This document shows, in pieces, positions 1 through 7,581 of a stretch of DNA of 64,000 nt. The position numbers and the translations under genes are program-made. A model generated the notes under the pieces. It made no database searches and had not been told where the DNA came from. It was given only the letters and a program-made list of their open reading frames with translations. Source of the DNA: JBQTIQ01 sp052387955 (lineage in GTDB: Bacteria > Actinomycetota > Acidimicrobiia > Acidimicrobiales > JACDCH01); NCBI GenBank assembly GCA_052387955.1, contig JBQTIQ010000035.1, forward strand, positions 1-64,000, written 5' to 3'. Position 1 is the first letter of the stretch; each line of letters starts with the position of its first letter.

Positions 1-2
1 AT

Positions 3-137
3 GCCCCCACCGACATCAACGCTGTCCTCGTGTGGATGGGCTTCGACTCCGTCGCCGAACAGGGCAAGGACCTGCACCGTGGTCTGCACCCCTGGCTCAA
101 GGCCGGCAAGGAAGCCGCCGCGGCCGCACCAGCGTAG
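3..137 (+). CDS. C-terminal fragment of an unrecognised protein
   Basis: An open frame runs in from the left edge and stops with TAG at 135-137, giving the last 44 residues of a protein. The tail contains a Trp-Met-Gly-Phe stretch, a basic helix-like segment and an Ala-rich end. It is too short to assign to a family, and the 5' part lies outside the window. Codon use looks native, with G/C-rich third positions. Confidence 0.55.
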   Translation, partial: APTDINAVLVWMGFDSVAEQGKDLHRGLHPWLKAGKEAAAAAPA

Positions 138-386
138 TTCCGACAGGGTCCGGGCGTCCGTTTAGCTGCGCTCCCTCCGAAGGCAGCATGGCGGGCACCG
201 TTTGACCAGGGGTCGTCGGACCGCCGTGCCGACGGCCTCTGGCCCTTGTCGGGCCGAGTGCCCTGATGACATTCCCCGATAGGGGGTCGCCCGGCAGTAG
301 CCAGGCGGCCCCTTATCGTCGTTCGGGACCAGGGCGCGAGTGGGTCTCCGGCGTCGTGTTCAGATGGCCGGCGCTGGCCCGGGCCG

Positions 387-1274
387 TCAGCAACCCAACA
401 GCCCGCAGACGACGCCGCCGATGTCGCCGAGCGGGTTGGCCAGGTCCAGGGGCAGCTGGCCGGAATTGAACGGCGCCGTGCCCTGGACCAGGTCGATCCC
501 GGGCAGCCCGCTGTGGGCCTGGGCGTAGGCCAGCTGCTTGGCCATGTCGCCGACCCCGTTGCTGACCACGGAGGGGCCGCCGATGCTGAGGGTGCTGAGC
601 GTGCCCAGGGCGTTGCCGGCGGCGTCGAGGTACGGGCCGCCGGAGTCCCCGGGGATGCCGGGCAGCACCGAGAACACGGTGTGCTGCCAGCCCCCGTCGG
701 ACGTCGCCTGCAAGACGCCGACCTTGGAGTTGAGCACGGTGAGGCCGAGGTGCAACGAGGAATTTCCGACGCCGTAGACGACCGAGCCCGGTACCGCGCC
801 GGCGCTCAGCCCGGTCGGGCCGCCCCAAACCGGCACCGACGGGTTCACGAGGCCGTGGTCGGCGGGATCGAGGCGGACCAGGGCGAAGTCGTTGAAGGCG
901 CACGCCTCCTCGTCCTGCTCGCCGACGGCCTGCATGGCGGTCCACGAGCTGTAGGCCAGGGTGCCGGGACGCGTCGCACCCTGCACCGCGACCGGGGTCC
1001 CGAGCGGCAGCGACCCCGTCGTGCAGCCATCGAGGTCGGTCGACGTTCCCAGCCCGCTGCAGTGGGCCGCCTGTCCCAGGTAGCGCTGGCCCGCCCGGTC
1101 CTCGAATACGAAGTTCGAGGTGCACTGTGCCCCTCCGGTCACCGTTTGCACGCCGGGCTGGATGCCGCTGCCACCGAGGAGCCCGGCGGGATCGGCGGCT
1201 TGCGACGCGGTGTTGGCCTGGACGGCGAAGACCAAAGCGAGGACGGCGACGACGACCACAAGACGGTGCTTCAT
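387..1274 (-). CDS. Secreted trypsin-like serine protease (S1 family)
   Basis: The 295-residue protein begins with a short basic n-region and a hydrophobic stretch (residues 4-20), a likely Sec signal peptide, so it should act outside the cell. The S1 catalytic triad is visible: His71 in the Ala-Ala-His-Cys motif, Asp129 in Asn-Asp-Phe-Ala-Leu-Val, and Ser211 in Gly-Asp-Ser-Gly-Gly-Pro. Several cysteines (51, 72, 84, 125 and two near the C-terminus) could form disulfides. No inhibitor or propeptide gene lies beside it. It resembles streptogrisin/chymotrypsin-like actinobacterial proteases in general form; the substrate is unknown. It is transcribed away from the thioesterase gene's 3' end, and the 110-bp gap between them shows no clear -10 box. 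Confidence 0.85.
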   Translation of the reverse strand: MKHRLVVVVAVLALVFAVQANTASQAADPAGLLGGSGIQPGVQTVTGGAQCTSNFVFEDRAGQRYLGQAAHCSGLGTSTDLDGCTTGSLPLGTPVAVQGATRPGTLAYSSWTAMQAVGEQDEEACAFNDFALVRLDPADHGLVNPSVPVWGGPTGLSAGAVPGSVVYGVGNSSLHLGLTVLNSKVGVLQATSDGGWQHTVFSVLPGIPGDSGGPYLDAAGNALGTLSTLSIGGPSVVSNGVGDMAKQLAYAQAHSGLPGIDLVQGTAPFNSGQLPLDLANPLGDIGGVVCGLLGC

Positions 1275-1385
1275 GGCACCAACTTCGCTGATCCGCGGTC
1301 GCCATCCTGCGCTCGGTCGGAAAAGCGTGACCCAACCGACACAATTCTCGACTGGTCTGCTGCCAGCCGTCGACGACGGCCGCGG

Positions 1386-2240
1386 TCAGATCTGGAGGAT
1401 GGCCAGCTGCCGGCTCAGCGCCAGCAGCGTGCCGTCGGGTGCCCACAGGTGCCCGTCCTCCTCGAACATGCCGTCGGACATCGTGCGAGTGCGGAACCGA
1501 GCCAGCACGGGATCGCCAGGGGCCATGACCTCGGTCGGCAGGGCGCAGCGGAAGTGCACGGTGAGGTCGACGGTGGGGGCACCGGCGGGCCGGTCGAGCA
1601 CGGTGTAGGTGGCCGGTGGCCACGAGTCGGCCATGGCCGCCACCAGCACGGCATCGACCAGGGGCGCGGCGGCCGTCCCTTGGTGGTCCCAGCGGATCCA
1701 GCCGCCGATCTCCGCTCGGTCCGACGACGAGAACAGGTCTCCGCCGAACACTTGGCGGTAGTCCCAGAACCGGGTGAAGGGCAGTTCGAGCCCGGGCAGG
1801 AAGGGCGGGGCGTCTTCGAAGCCGACGGCGTCGGGCGGAGCGAGGTCGGTCCATGCCGGCGCCGGCCACGGGGGCGAGAACGCCGCCAGGGCCACCGCCC
1901 GGACGGCGTCGCCCTGGCTCAGCCGGGCCGACAGGGTGACCAGAGAGCGGCCGGCCCTCACCACGTCGGTCATGAGCCGGGCCGGGCCGGGCACGGCCGG
2001 GCTGGTGAAGTGGACCGTGAGCGAGCGTGGGCTACGAGGCTCGCCGTCGGGTAGGCCGAGGCCCGCGACGTGGGCGGTCATGCCCCGCAGCACCGCCGCT
2101 GCCACCAGCCCGCCGTTGGGCCCCCGCACCACCACCCACGACGGGTCGACCACGAGTTCCCATGTGCCCGGGCCGACCGGGTGCACCGCGGTGAGGCCGG
2201 CGAAGGTGGGGGCCGGGTCAACCATGTCGGTGGGGGCCAT
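1386..2240 (-). CDS. Acyl-CoA thioesterase-like protein (double hotdog)
   Basis: This 284-residue cytoplasmic protein has the layout of TesB-type tandem hotdog thioesterases. An N-terminal half carries Pro-Asn-Gly-Gly in the first hotdog helix. A second half has Gly-Gly-Trp-Ile-Arg-Trp followed by a strand with Val-Asp-Leu-Thr-Val-His-Phe. It probably hydrolyses acyl-CoA, consistent with other acyl-CoA genes in the window. The ATG at 2240 lies 7 nt downstream of a TACCGT -10 box, supporting this start. The substrate chain length cannot be read from sequence. Confidence 0.75.
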   Translation of the reverse strand: MAPTDMVDPAPTFAGLTAVHPVGPGTWELVVDPSWVVVRGPNGGLVAAAVLRGMTAHVAGLGLPDGEPRSPRSLTVHFTSPAVPGPARLMTDVVRAGRSLVTLSARLSQGDAVRAVALAAFSPPWPAPAWTDLAPPDAVGFEDAPPFLPGLELPFTRFWDYRQVFGGDLFSSSDRAEIGGWIRWDHQGTAAAPLVDAVLVAAMADSWPPATYTVLDRPAGAPTVDLTVHFRCALPTEVMAPGDPVLARFRTRTMSDGMFEEDGHLWAPDGTLLALSRQLAILQI

Positions 2241-2247
2241 CCCGGCG

Positions 2248-2253
2248 ACGGTA
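2248..2253 (-). promoter_or_regulatory. -10 box, leaderless thioesterase gene
   Basis: TACCGT on the minus strand ends 7 nt before the ATG at 2240. There is no Shine-Dalgarno sequence in between, so the mRNA probably starts at or next to the start codon. Confidence 0.55.
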
Positions 2254-2506
2254 CTGCGATCGTCGCTGGCCCCAAGAGGTCGGTCGGGCGGTCTGGCGCT
2301 CCGGCTCGTGCCATCGGCGCCGCCTGTTAAGGGCGTGTTGAATTTGGGTTGATTGTCCCGGGAACAGGAAAGAGTGACGTCATGATGACGTAGTGCCCGA
2401 AGTACCCTGCTCGAAGCAGGACGGGCCGACGTCAGAGCAGAGCCGCACCCGAGATTGCCCGTGTTCGCAGGGAACAGGAGTGGTGCTCCCCGAGTTGGAG
2501 AGGTCG

Positions 2507-2680
2507 ATGACCGAGACCGATACCCACGACAGCGCTGTGATCGCCGAAGCGGTGGCCATCATCGACCGAGGCTTGGGCGACCTCCTTCACCGTGAGCTGG
2601 TGTCGACCGACGAGGTCGCCGACCTCCTCCTCGACGTGCGCACTCTCCTCAGCGCACCGCGAGAGCCCGTCCCCAGTTAG
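2507..2680 (+). CDS. Small hypothetical protein, 57 aa
   Basis: I chose the internal ATG at 2507 because GGAGAGG sits 4-10 nt upstream. The longer open frame from 2393 has a Cys/Pro-rich leader that looks non-coding. The product is acidic and mostly helical by composition, with no Cys and no membrane segment. No family is recognised. It lies alone between two minus-strand genes. Upstream (2241-2506) there is no gene, but the region holds a TGACGTCA palindrome near 2376 and a short hairpin CCTGCTCGAAGCAGG near 2406, possibly regulatory. Confidence 0.6.
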   Translation: MTETDTHDSAVIAEAVAIIDRGLGDLLHRELVSTDEVADLLLDVRTLLSAPREPVPS

Positions 2681-2711
2681 CCCGGGGAGCTGACGCCCAG
2701 GTCAGAAGGGT

Positions 2712-4133
2712 TCAGGCCCGGTCGAGCAACTCCGCGAACGAGGCCTCCAGCAGCGATCGCAGGAGTTCGGGGTCGTCGACGGCGGCCGTGTCGGCTACTA
2801 GGCCCATGTCCAGTGAGCCGTTCGCCGAGATCATCGTGAGGTTCCATGCCGTGCCCCCCAGGGGGCCGAGCGGGTAGTTCGCCTCGACCGGCGCACCCCC
2901 GACGAAGAGCTCGAACGGTGCTCCGCGCACGTTGGATGCCGTGAAGTCGACGGTGCCGACCTGTTGACGGGCCATCCGCAGCAGCACGGGGACCGGCAGG
3001 GTGTTGGCCAGGCGGGCGAACGGGGTGGCCAGGTCGACGTCCTTGACCCGCTTGGCGCCGCTCAACCGCTGCTGGACACCTCGGAAGCGCCGGACCGGGT
3101 CGGTCTCGCCCGCCGGCACCAGCACGCGGGTGGGGGCGAAGGCGTTGGCCTCGTCCGAACCACGGGCCCGGGTGCTGACCGGCATGGCCAGGCGCAGGTC
3201 GCCGACGTCGACACCGGCCTGGCGGTGGTACGCACCGGCGGCGCCGGCGGCGGCGGTGATGAACAGATCGTTGAGGCTGCCACCGAGGGCCTTGGCGGCC
3301 CGACGGGCGTCATCGAAGGGAAGGCGCAGCACTTCGAGCTGGCGGTCGAGCCCCCGCTGGCGCCACAGCGGCGAGCGGGACGTGTCGGTGATCAGCAGCT
3401 GGTCCACGGCCGTCTTCGCGCCGCGGGCGACAACGGTAGCCAGCTCGACCACATGGCCCGGGTGGCGGGCGGCGTCGAACGCCTCGGCCACCACCTTGCG
3501 GCCGAGGGAGACCTGCCGGTGGACGACCTCCCGGGCGGTGCCGAGGGCGAGGCGGGCGGCCCCGGTGGAGCTCCCCCGGCTCGGCGCCGGCGCTTCCGGT
3601 AGCGGCGCTTCGTCGCGTTCGGGCTGGTCGCGCTCGAGGTCGAAGTACTCGAGCGCCATTCGGACCCCGCCTTCGCCGTCGGTGACGGTGTGGTGCAGCT
3701 TCTGCACCAGTGCGGCCCGGCCGCCGGCGAGGCCTTCGACGACGGTGAACTCCCACAGCGGCCGGGAACGGTCGAAAGGGGTGGTGGTGATCTCGGTGAC
3801 GAGATCGAACAGCTGGCGCTCCGAGCCCGGGCCGGCGAGATCGGCCCGGCGCAGGTGGTTGTCCAGATCGAAGGCGGGATCGACGTGCCAGGCCGGCGGG
3901 GCCAACCGTGCCGGGGCCGGCACCACCCGTTGCCGCAGCCGGGGGACCACCCGGCTGGTGCGGTCGAGCCGGTGCCGGAGCCGGCTGAAGTCCGGTGGCT
4001 GGCTGAGGATGGACACGGTGGCGAAGATGGCCGAGAGCGCAGGGTCCTGCTCCAGGGCCCACATCAGCGCCTCGGCCGCGCTCATACGGGCCTCGCCGGT
4101 CGGCCACCGCGCCGACGCGGCCTCGTCGGTCAC
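2712..4133 (-). CDS. WS/DGAT-family O-acyltransferase
   Basis: The 473-residue protein belongs to the wax ester synthase/diacylglycerol acyltransferase family. The catalytic HHxxxDG motif is intact as His147-His148-Thr-Val-Thr-Asp152-Gly153. The C-terminal DUF1298-type domain is present, including the Pro-Leu-Gly-Pro segment (around residue 419). Such enzymes join acyl-CoA to fatty alcohol or diacylglycerol to make storage wax ester or triacylglycerol, working at the membrane. The start is GTG at 4133, with TAGTGT 6 nt upstream. The N-terminal variant Ala-Glu-Ala-Leu-Met-Trp replaces the more usual Ser-Phe, so substrate preference is uncertain. Confidence 0.88.
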   Translation of the reverse strand: MTDEAASARWPTGEARMSAAEALMWALEQDPALSAIFATVSILSQPPDFSRLRHRLDRTSRVVPRLRQRVVPAPARLAPPAWHVDPAFDLDNHLRRADLAGPGSERQLFDLVTEITTTPFDRSRPLWEFTVVEGLAGGRAALVQKLHHTVTDGEGGVRMALEYFDLERDQPERDEAPLPEAPAPSRGSSTGAARLALGTAREVVHRQVSLGRKVVAEAFDAARHPGHVVELATVVARGAKTAVDQLLITDTSRSPLWRQRGLDRQLEVLRLPFDDARRAAKALGGSLNDLFITAAAGAAGAYHRQAGVDVGDLRLAMPVSTRARGSDEANAFAPTRVLVPAGETDPVRRFRGVQQRLSGAKRVKDVDLATPFARLANTLPVPVLLRMARQQVGTVDFTASNVRGAPFELFVGGAPVEANYPLGPLGGTAWNLTMISANGSLDMGLVADTAAVDDPELLRSLLEASFAELLDRA

Positions 4134-4139
4134 CGCTCG

Positions 4140-4145
4140 ACACTA
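4140..4145 (-). promoter_or_regulatory. -10 box, leaderless WS/DGAT gene
   Basis: TAGTGT on the minus strand lies 6 nt before the GTG start at 4133, with no ribosome binding site between. Confidence 0.55.
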
Positions 4146-4194
4146 CCCGTCGGGCTGGTCCGCTCCGGCGGGACAGGGGCCCGGTCGGCGGGGC

Positions 4195-4797
4195 TCAGCG
4201 ATCGACGGAGGTGTGCTTGAACTCGTTGAGGGCGGGGAAGCCCTCCAGCAGGTCGAGGAGCCGCTCGATGGTGCGGACCGCGGTCGTGCCGTCGCCGACG
4301 GGACGGGTCATGAGCCGGGCGAACGCGGCCTCGCCACCCATCACGAAGGTGGGGACGCCCCACACCTGGAACCGCTCGGCCATCGCTTCGTGCTCGCTGC
4401 GGACCTGCTTGAGCGCGGTGCCGTCGTCGATGGCGGCGAAGACCTCCTCGGCGGGCAGGCCATTGGCCTCGAGCACCTGCTGCACGACGCCCCGGTCACG
4501 CAGCTGTAGCCCCTGGTCGTGGCGGGCGGCGAACAACGACCGGTGCAACGCCCGGAACTGGTCCGGGAACGCGTCCCGGACCACCACGCCGGCCTGCAGC
4601 GCGATGAGGCCGGTGTCCTTGTCGGGGGCGTCCCACACGTCCGCTTCACCCTCGGCCACGTGCACCTGGCCCAGTGAGAACGCGCTGAAGGTCACCTCCC
4701 AGTCGGCGCCGGCGGCCAGGCCGTCGAGCAGGTGCTCGTTGGCGTTGCGGGCGAACGGGCACCGGTAGTCCCAGGTGACGGCGAAGCTGCGGGTCAT
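4195..4797 (-). CDS. DsbA-like thioredoxin-fold oxidoreductase
   Basis: The 200-residue protein has the DsbA/HCCA-isomerase layout: an N-terminal thioredoxin strand ending in Cys13-Pro-Phe-Ala, an inserted helical domain, and the cis-Pro motif Gly-Val-Pro-Thr-Phe near residue 155. Only one Cys is present at the active site, since the CxxC second Cys is Ala. This suggests a low-molecular-weight-thiol-dependent isomerase or reductase (mycothiol in actinobacteria) rather than a disulfide-forming DsbA. No signal peptide is visible. The ATG overlaps the stop of the upstream PAP2 gene as ATGA, so the two are translationally coupled. Confidence 0.8.
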   Translation of the reverse strand: MTRSFAVTWDYRCPFARNANEHLLDGLAAGADWEVTFSAFSLGQVHVAEGEADVWDAPDKDTGLIALQAGVVVRDAFPDQFRALHRSLFAARHDQGLQLRDRGVVQQVLEANGLPAEEVFAAIDDGTALKQVRSEHEAMAERFQVWGVPTFVMGGEAAFARLMTRPVGDGTTAVRTIERLLDLLEGFPALNEFKHTSVDR

Positions 4798-5579
4798 GCC
4801 CTGCCCAACCGCCCCTCTTTGGCCCTCATTCCGGGGTGGTCGAGAGCGCGGCGGGCGAGGCGTCCGAGGGCGAGGCCCGTGATCATGCCGCCGACGACGT
4901 CGGAGGGGTAGTGGATCTTCACGTACACCCTGCTCGAGCCCACCAGTGCCCCGAGGACGTAGTAGAGCGGCCACCCCCGGGTGCGGTACCCGAGCAGGGA
5001 CGCCGCGCACATGCCGGCGCTGGCGTGCCCGCTGGGGAAGCTGCTCGACAGGGGCCTGCGGATCTTGTGGGCCCGGGGCTGGTCCCATTCGGGCCGCTCC
5101 CGACGGAAGAACGACTTGATCACGCCGTTGACGAGCACGGATTCCAGGGCCATCACCCCGCTGAAGCGCAGGGCGGCGTCGGCATCGCCCTTCGGCCGCA
5201 GACCCCGGCCCAGGCCGATCAGGTGCCACACCAGCGAGAACTCGCCCAGCTCGGAGGCGGTGTACAGGACCCGGTCGGTCACCCGGTTGCCGCGCACCAG
5301 GTCGAAGGCACGGTCGACCCGGCGGTCGAAGAGAGCCACCGCCCGGCGGGCGCCGGCCGGTACCCGCAGCCGCCGGGCAACCACCTGGGTGCCGGCCACG
5401 GGGGGCAGGTCGGTGTGCTCGATGACCTCCGATGCCGGCACCTCCGGCTCGCCGAACAGGTGCGGCCCGTCGGAGAGGGCGGGCGCGCCGCCGCCGGCGT
5501 CGGCGATGGGCGCCAGGACGGCGGTCAACCGCCGGAGGGCACGGGAAGAGGCAGTCATCGGTCTCAGCTCACTCGTCAC
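4794..5579 (-). CDS. PAP2-superfamily phosphatase
   Basis: All three acid-phosphatase signature motifs are present: Lys155-x6-Arg-Pro163, Pro-Ser-Gly-His185, and Ser216-Arg217-x5-His223-x3-Asp227. The last third has hydrophobic helices, so the enzyme is probably membrane-bound and dephosphorylates a lipid phosphate (phosphatidate or polyprenyl-PP type). The start is either the GTG at 5579, inside a 7-bp tandem repeat, or the ATG at 5558; neither has a strong ribosome binding site. It is the middle gene of a hydrolase - PAP2 - DsbA-like operon, with 3 bp to the upstream stop and an ATGA overlap downstream. Confidence 0.85.
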   Translation of the reverse strand: MTSELRPMTASSRALRRLTAVLAPIADAGGGAPALSDGPHLFGEPEVPASEVIEHTDLPPVAGTQVVARRLRVPAGARRAVALFDRRVDRAFDLVRGNRVTDRVLYTASELGEFSLVWHLIGLGRGLRPKGDADAALRFSGVMALESVLVNGVIKSFFRRERPEWDQPRAHKIRRPLSSSFPSGHASAGMCAASLLGYRTRGWPLYYVLGALVGSSRVYVKIHYPSDVVGGMITGLALGRLARRALDHPGMRAKEGRLGRA

Positions 5580-5598
5580 TCGTCACTCGTCGCTCGTC
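5571..5598. repeat. 7-bp tandem repeat at gene junction
   Basis: ACTCGTC occurs three times head-to-tail at 5571-5591, followed by a one-base variant GCTCGTC. The stop codon of the upstream hydrolase (5583-5585) and the possible GTG start of PAP2 (5577-5579) both lie inside the repeat. Confidence 0.8.
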
Positions 5599-6593
5599 GG
5601 TCGAGGTCCTCCGCCGCGGCCGCGGTCGACATCGTAGGTGGCGGCCCGAACCGGACAGAAGGCGCGATGGCTCAGGGCCGTCGAGGACCGATCGGCCCGG
5701 ACCGGCGCGCCGAGCGGCTCTCCCGGGGCGAACGCCTCGAGGACCGCGGCCGCCACCTCTGCCGGTCGCTCCAGCGGGCCGAAATGGCCCAGGTCGTCGA
5801 ACCGGCACAGTCGACCCCGCCGCAGGCGGTCGACGATGGCGGGCGCCCACGCCGCCGGGCCGTCGGGATCGTGACCACCGACGCCGATCGTGGTCGGGGC
5901 GCGCACGTCGCCGAGGCGCCCGAACCAGGTGGTGTCCGAACCCGACCGGTAGACGGCGGCCTCGACGTCGGGGCGGCACTTGATCGTCACCGTCCCGTCG
6001 TGGCGACGGGTGAACCCGCCCTCGACGTAGGCGCGCAGGGCGGCCCCGTCGAGGACGCTCAGGGGCGGCTTGGCGGCGAAGTTCGCCAGTGCCTCTTCGG
6101 TCGAGCCGAAGTCGGTACGCCGCCGTTCCGCCGCCGAGGCGAGGAACTCCGGGCTGGCCGCCCCGACGAGCTGGGAGCCGGGCCCGGGCGGGACCAGGAT
6201 CGGTTCGTAGAGGAAGAGGGCGGAGAAGCTGCCGGGAGCAGCCGCCTCGGCCATGGCCAACGCGGCTCCGCCGAGCGAATGGCCGAAGCCGACCACGGGC
6301 CGACAGAGGCCGGCTGCCATCGCCGCCACCGCGGCGACGTCGGCGGCGAACCCGTCCCAGTCGTCGAAGAGGACCTCGGCTGTGGCGGTGCTGTCGCCGT
6401 GGCCTCGCAGGTCGGGAGCCAGGCAGCGGAAGCGCCGATCGAGCCCGGCGGCCACCAGCGGCCGGAACACCCGGCCGTGGAAGCCGGTGGCGTGAGCCAG
6501 CACAAGGGTGGCGCCGGCGGCCGGTCCACCGAGGTCGTGCACCGCGAGGCCCACACCGCCGGGTGCATCGACCAGCGAAGGGACGGCGGACAT
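5583..6593 (-). CDS. Alpha/beta-hydrolase fold enzyme
   Basis: The 336-residue protein shows the oxyanion-hole His-Ala-Thr-Gly-Phe-His-Gly motif near residue 35 and the nucleophile elbow Gly-His-Ser106-Leu-Gly-Gly. A late Asp-Leu-Gly-His-Phe-Gly-Pro segment carries the catalytic His. It probably hydrolyses an ester or similar small molecule in the cytoplasm. I placed the start at the ATG at 6593 rather than 6653 because TAGCCT lies 7 nt upstream and the divergent SnoaL-like gene begins just beyond. The C-terminal 45 residues after the fold are Arg/Ser-rich and end in the 7-bp repeat, so the tail may have changed by slippage. Confidence 0.82.
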   Translation of the reverse strand: MSAVPSLVDAPGGVGLAVHDLGGPAAGATLVLAHATGFHGRVFRPLVAAGLDRRFRCLAPDLRGHGDSTATAEVLFDDWDGFAADVAAVAAMAAGLCRPVVGFGHSLGGAALAMAEAAAPGSFSALFLYEPILVPPGPGSQLVGAASPEFLASAAERRRTDFGSTEEALANFAAKPPLSVLDGAALRAYVEGGFTRRHDGTVTIKCRPDVEAAVYRSGSDTTWFGRLGDVRAPTTIGVGGHDPDGPAAWAPAIVDRLRRGRLCRFDDLGHFGPLERPAEVAAAVLEAFAPGEPLGAPVRADRSSTALSHRAFCPVRAATYDVDRGRGGGPRPTSDE

Positions 6594-6600
6594 CCACGGC

Positions 6601-6606
6601 AGGCTA
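6601..6606 (-). promoter_or_regulatory. -10 box of the alpha/beta-hydrolase operon
   Basis: TAGCCT on the minus strand is 7 nt before the ATG at 6593. It shares its TA dinucleotide (6605-6606) with the plus-strand -10 box of the divergent gene. Confidence 0.55.
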
Positions 6607-6610
6607 CGGT
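6605..6610 (+). promoter_or_regulatory. -10 box of the SnoaL-like gene
   Basis: TACGGT is followed by 8 nt and then an ATC codon in the correct frame at 6619. It overlaps the divergent minus-strand -10 box by two bases. Confidence 0.45.
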
Positions 6611-6618
6611 CGGCGGCC

Positions 6619-6999
6619 ATCGACGACGCCCCTGACGCCCTGCTCAGCGCCAATCGGGCGTTCTACGAGGCGTTCGAGGCCCGTGACCTCGACCAGATGT
6701 CGGACGTGTGGGAGCACTCCGACCGAGTGTCGTGCACTCATCCGGGGTGGCACACCCTGCGGGGCTGGGGGGCCGTGTCGGCGTCGTGGTTCGCCTTGTT
6801 CCGGGGGTCGAACGCGCTGCAGTTCATCCTCACCAACGAGGTGGCGGTGGTCGTCGGCGCCGTGGCCTGGGTCACGGTCGACGAGAACCTCATCGGCGCC
6901 AGTGGCACCGGCGGCACCGTGGCCGCCACCAACGTGTTCGTGTACCACGAAGATCGTTGGCGGATGGTCCTCCATCATGGCTCTCCGGTAGGTCAATGA
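6619..6999 (+). CDS. SnoaL/NTF2-like fold protein, probable ATC start
   Basis: The protein has the typical SnoaL-like layout: an N-terminal helix (Ala-Asn-Arg-Ala-Phe-Tyr-Glu-Ala-Phe), then Asp-Val-Trp and Cys-Thr-His-Pro-Gly-Trp, then strands ending in an Asp-Arg-Trp-Arg-Met hairpin. The family includes small isomerases and proteins of unknown role; the conserved His/Trp pattern matches DUF4440/SnoaL_3-type members. No ATG, GTG or TTG lies between 6511 and the domain. The only canonical start (ATG 6508) would overlap the divergent hydrolase by 86 bp. A -10 box 8 nt before ATC 6619 suggests an AUC start (126 aa), but this needs N-terminal data. Confidence 0.7.
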   Translation: MDDAPDALLSANRAFYEAFEARDLDQMSDVWEHSDRVSCTHPGWHTLRGWGAVSASWFALFRGSNALQFILTNEVAVVVGAVAWVTVDENLIGASGTGGTVAATNVFVYHEDRWRMVLHHGSPVGQ

Positions 7000-7013
7000 G
7001 CAGGCCACAGCCC

Positions 7014-7019
7014 TAACGT
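7014..7019 (+). promoter_or_regulatory. -10 box, leaderless DoxX gene
   Basis: TAACGT lies 7 nt before the ATG at 7027, and no Shine-Dalgarno sequence is present. Confidence 0.55.
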
Positions 7020-7026
7020 TCTGTCC

Positions 7027-7581
7027 ATGACGGCCACCACGGCACGACCCGTCCCGGCCAGGGCCGGGTCGCGGGCGTCGCGCCTGTCGCTGGTCTTCTT
7101 CCTCACCGGCACGGGCTCGCTGCACTTCATCGTGCCCCGAGTCTTCGACGCCATGATCCCGGGCTGGATCCCCGGCCCGCCCCGGTTCTGGACCTATGCC
7201 AGCGGCGTGGCCGAACTGGCGTCGGCGGCGCTGTTGTCGTCGGCCCGGACCAAACGCTGGGGCGGGTGCCTGGCTGCCGCCACCATGGTCGGCGTCTTCC
7301 CCGCCAACGTCCAGATGGCGATCGAGAACCCGCCGGTCACGGCGTGGGGCGTGGCCCTGTGGGCGCGCCTTCCGGTCCAGGTCCCTCTCGTCCTGTGGGC
7401 CTGGGCCCACGCCCGGCCCTTCCCGCCCTGGGCCGACACCCCGGCCAGGCCCGATGTCGCCCTCGAACCCGGGCCTGACGTCGCTCTCGAACCCGGGCCT
7501 GACGTCGCCCTCGAACCCGGGCCCGGCGGCGTCCCGGCGACTCCGCCGGTCCGGGCTGGCGGTCAGCGGAAGTCGCGGTAG
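7027..7581 (+). CDS. DoxX-family membrane protein with repeat tail
   Basis: This 184-residue protein has about four hydrophobic segments (roughly residues 20-40, 58-72, 80-98 and 108-128). It carries the DoxX-like Gly-Ser-Leu-His-Phe and Ala-Ser-Gly-Val-Ala-Glu-Leu motifs. DoxX-family proteins are small inner-membrane proteins linked to quinone or thiol redox, but the role of most is unknown. The C-terminus is odd: an eight-residue unit, Pro-Asp-Val-Ala-Leu-Glu-Pro-Gly, occurs three times in a row, encoded by a 24-bp tandem repeat. The 3' end overlaps the convergent SDR gene by 19 bp. Confidence 0.82.
   Translation: MTATTARPVPARAGSRASRLSLVFFLTGTGSLHFIVPRVFDAMIPGWIPGPPRFWTYASGVAELASAALLSSARTKRWGGCLAAATMVGVFPANVQMAIENPPVTAWGVALWARLPVQVPLVLWAWAHARPFPPWADTPARPDVALEPGPDVALEPGPDVALEPGPGGVPATPPVRAGGQRKSR
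7450..7521 (+). repeat. 24-bp tandem repeat, three units, in DoxX tail
   Basis: Units 7450-7473, 7474-7497 and 7498-7521 differ at only a few bases. The period is a multiple of three, so copy-number change would keep the reading frame. Confidence 0.9.

Noticed and set aside
138..386. Possible small genes or RNA in the first gap
   Set aside because: Only short frames and no stable structure or start signal could be supported.
313..1869. Long minus-strand open frame over the protease and thioesterase genes
   Set aside because: It is Arg/Pro-rich shadow sequence with no domain. The protease in another frame has a full catalytic triad.
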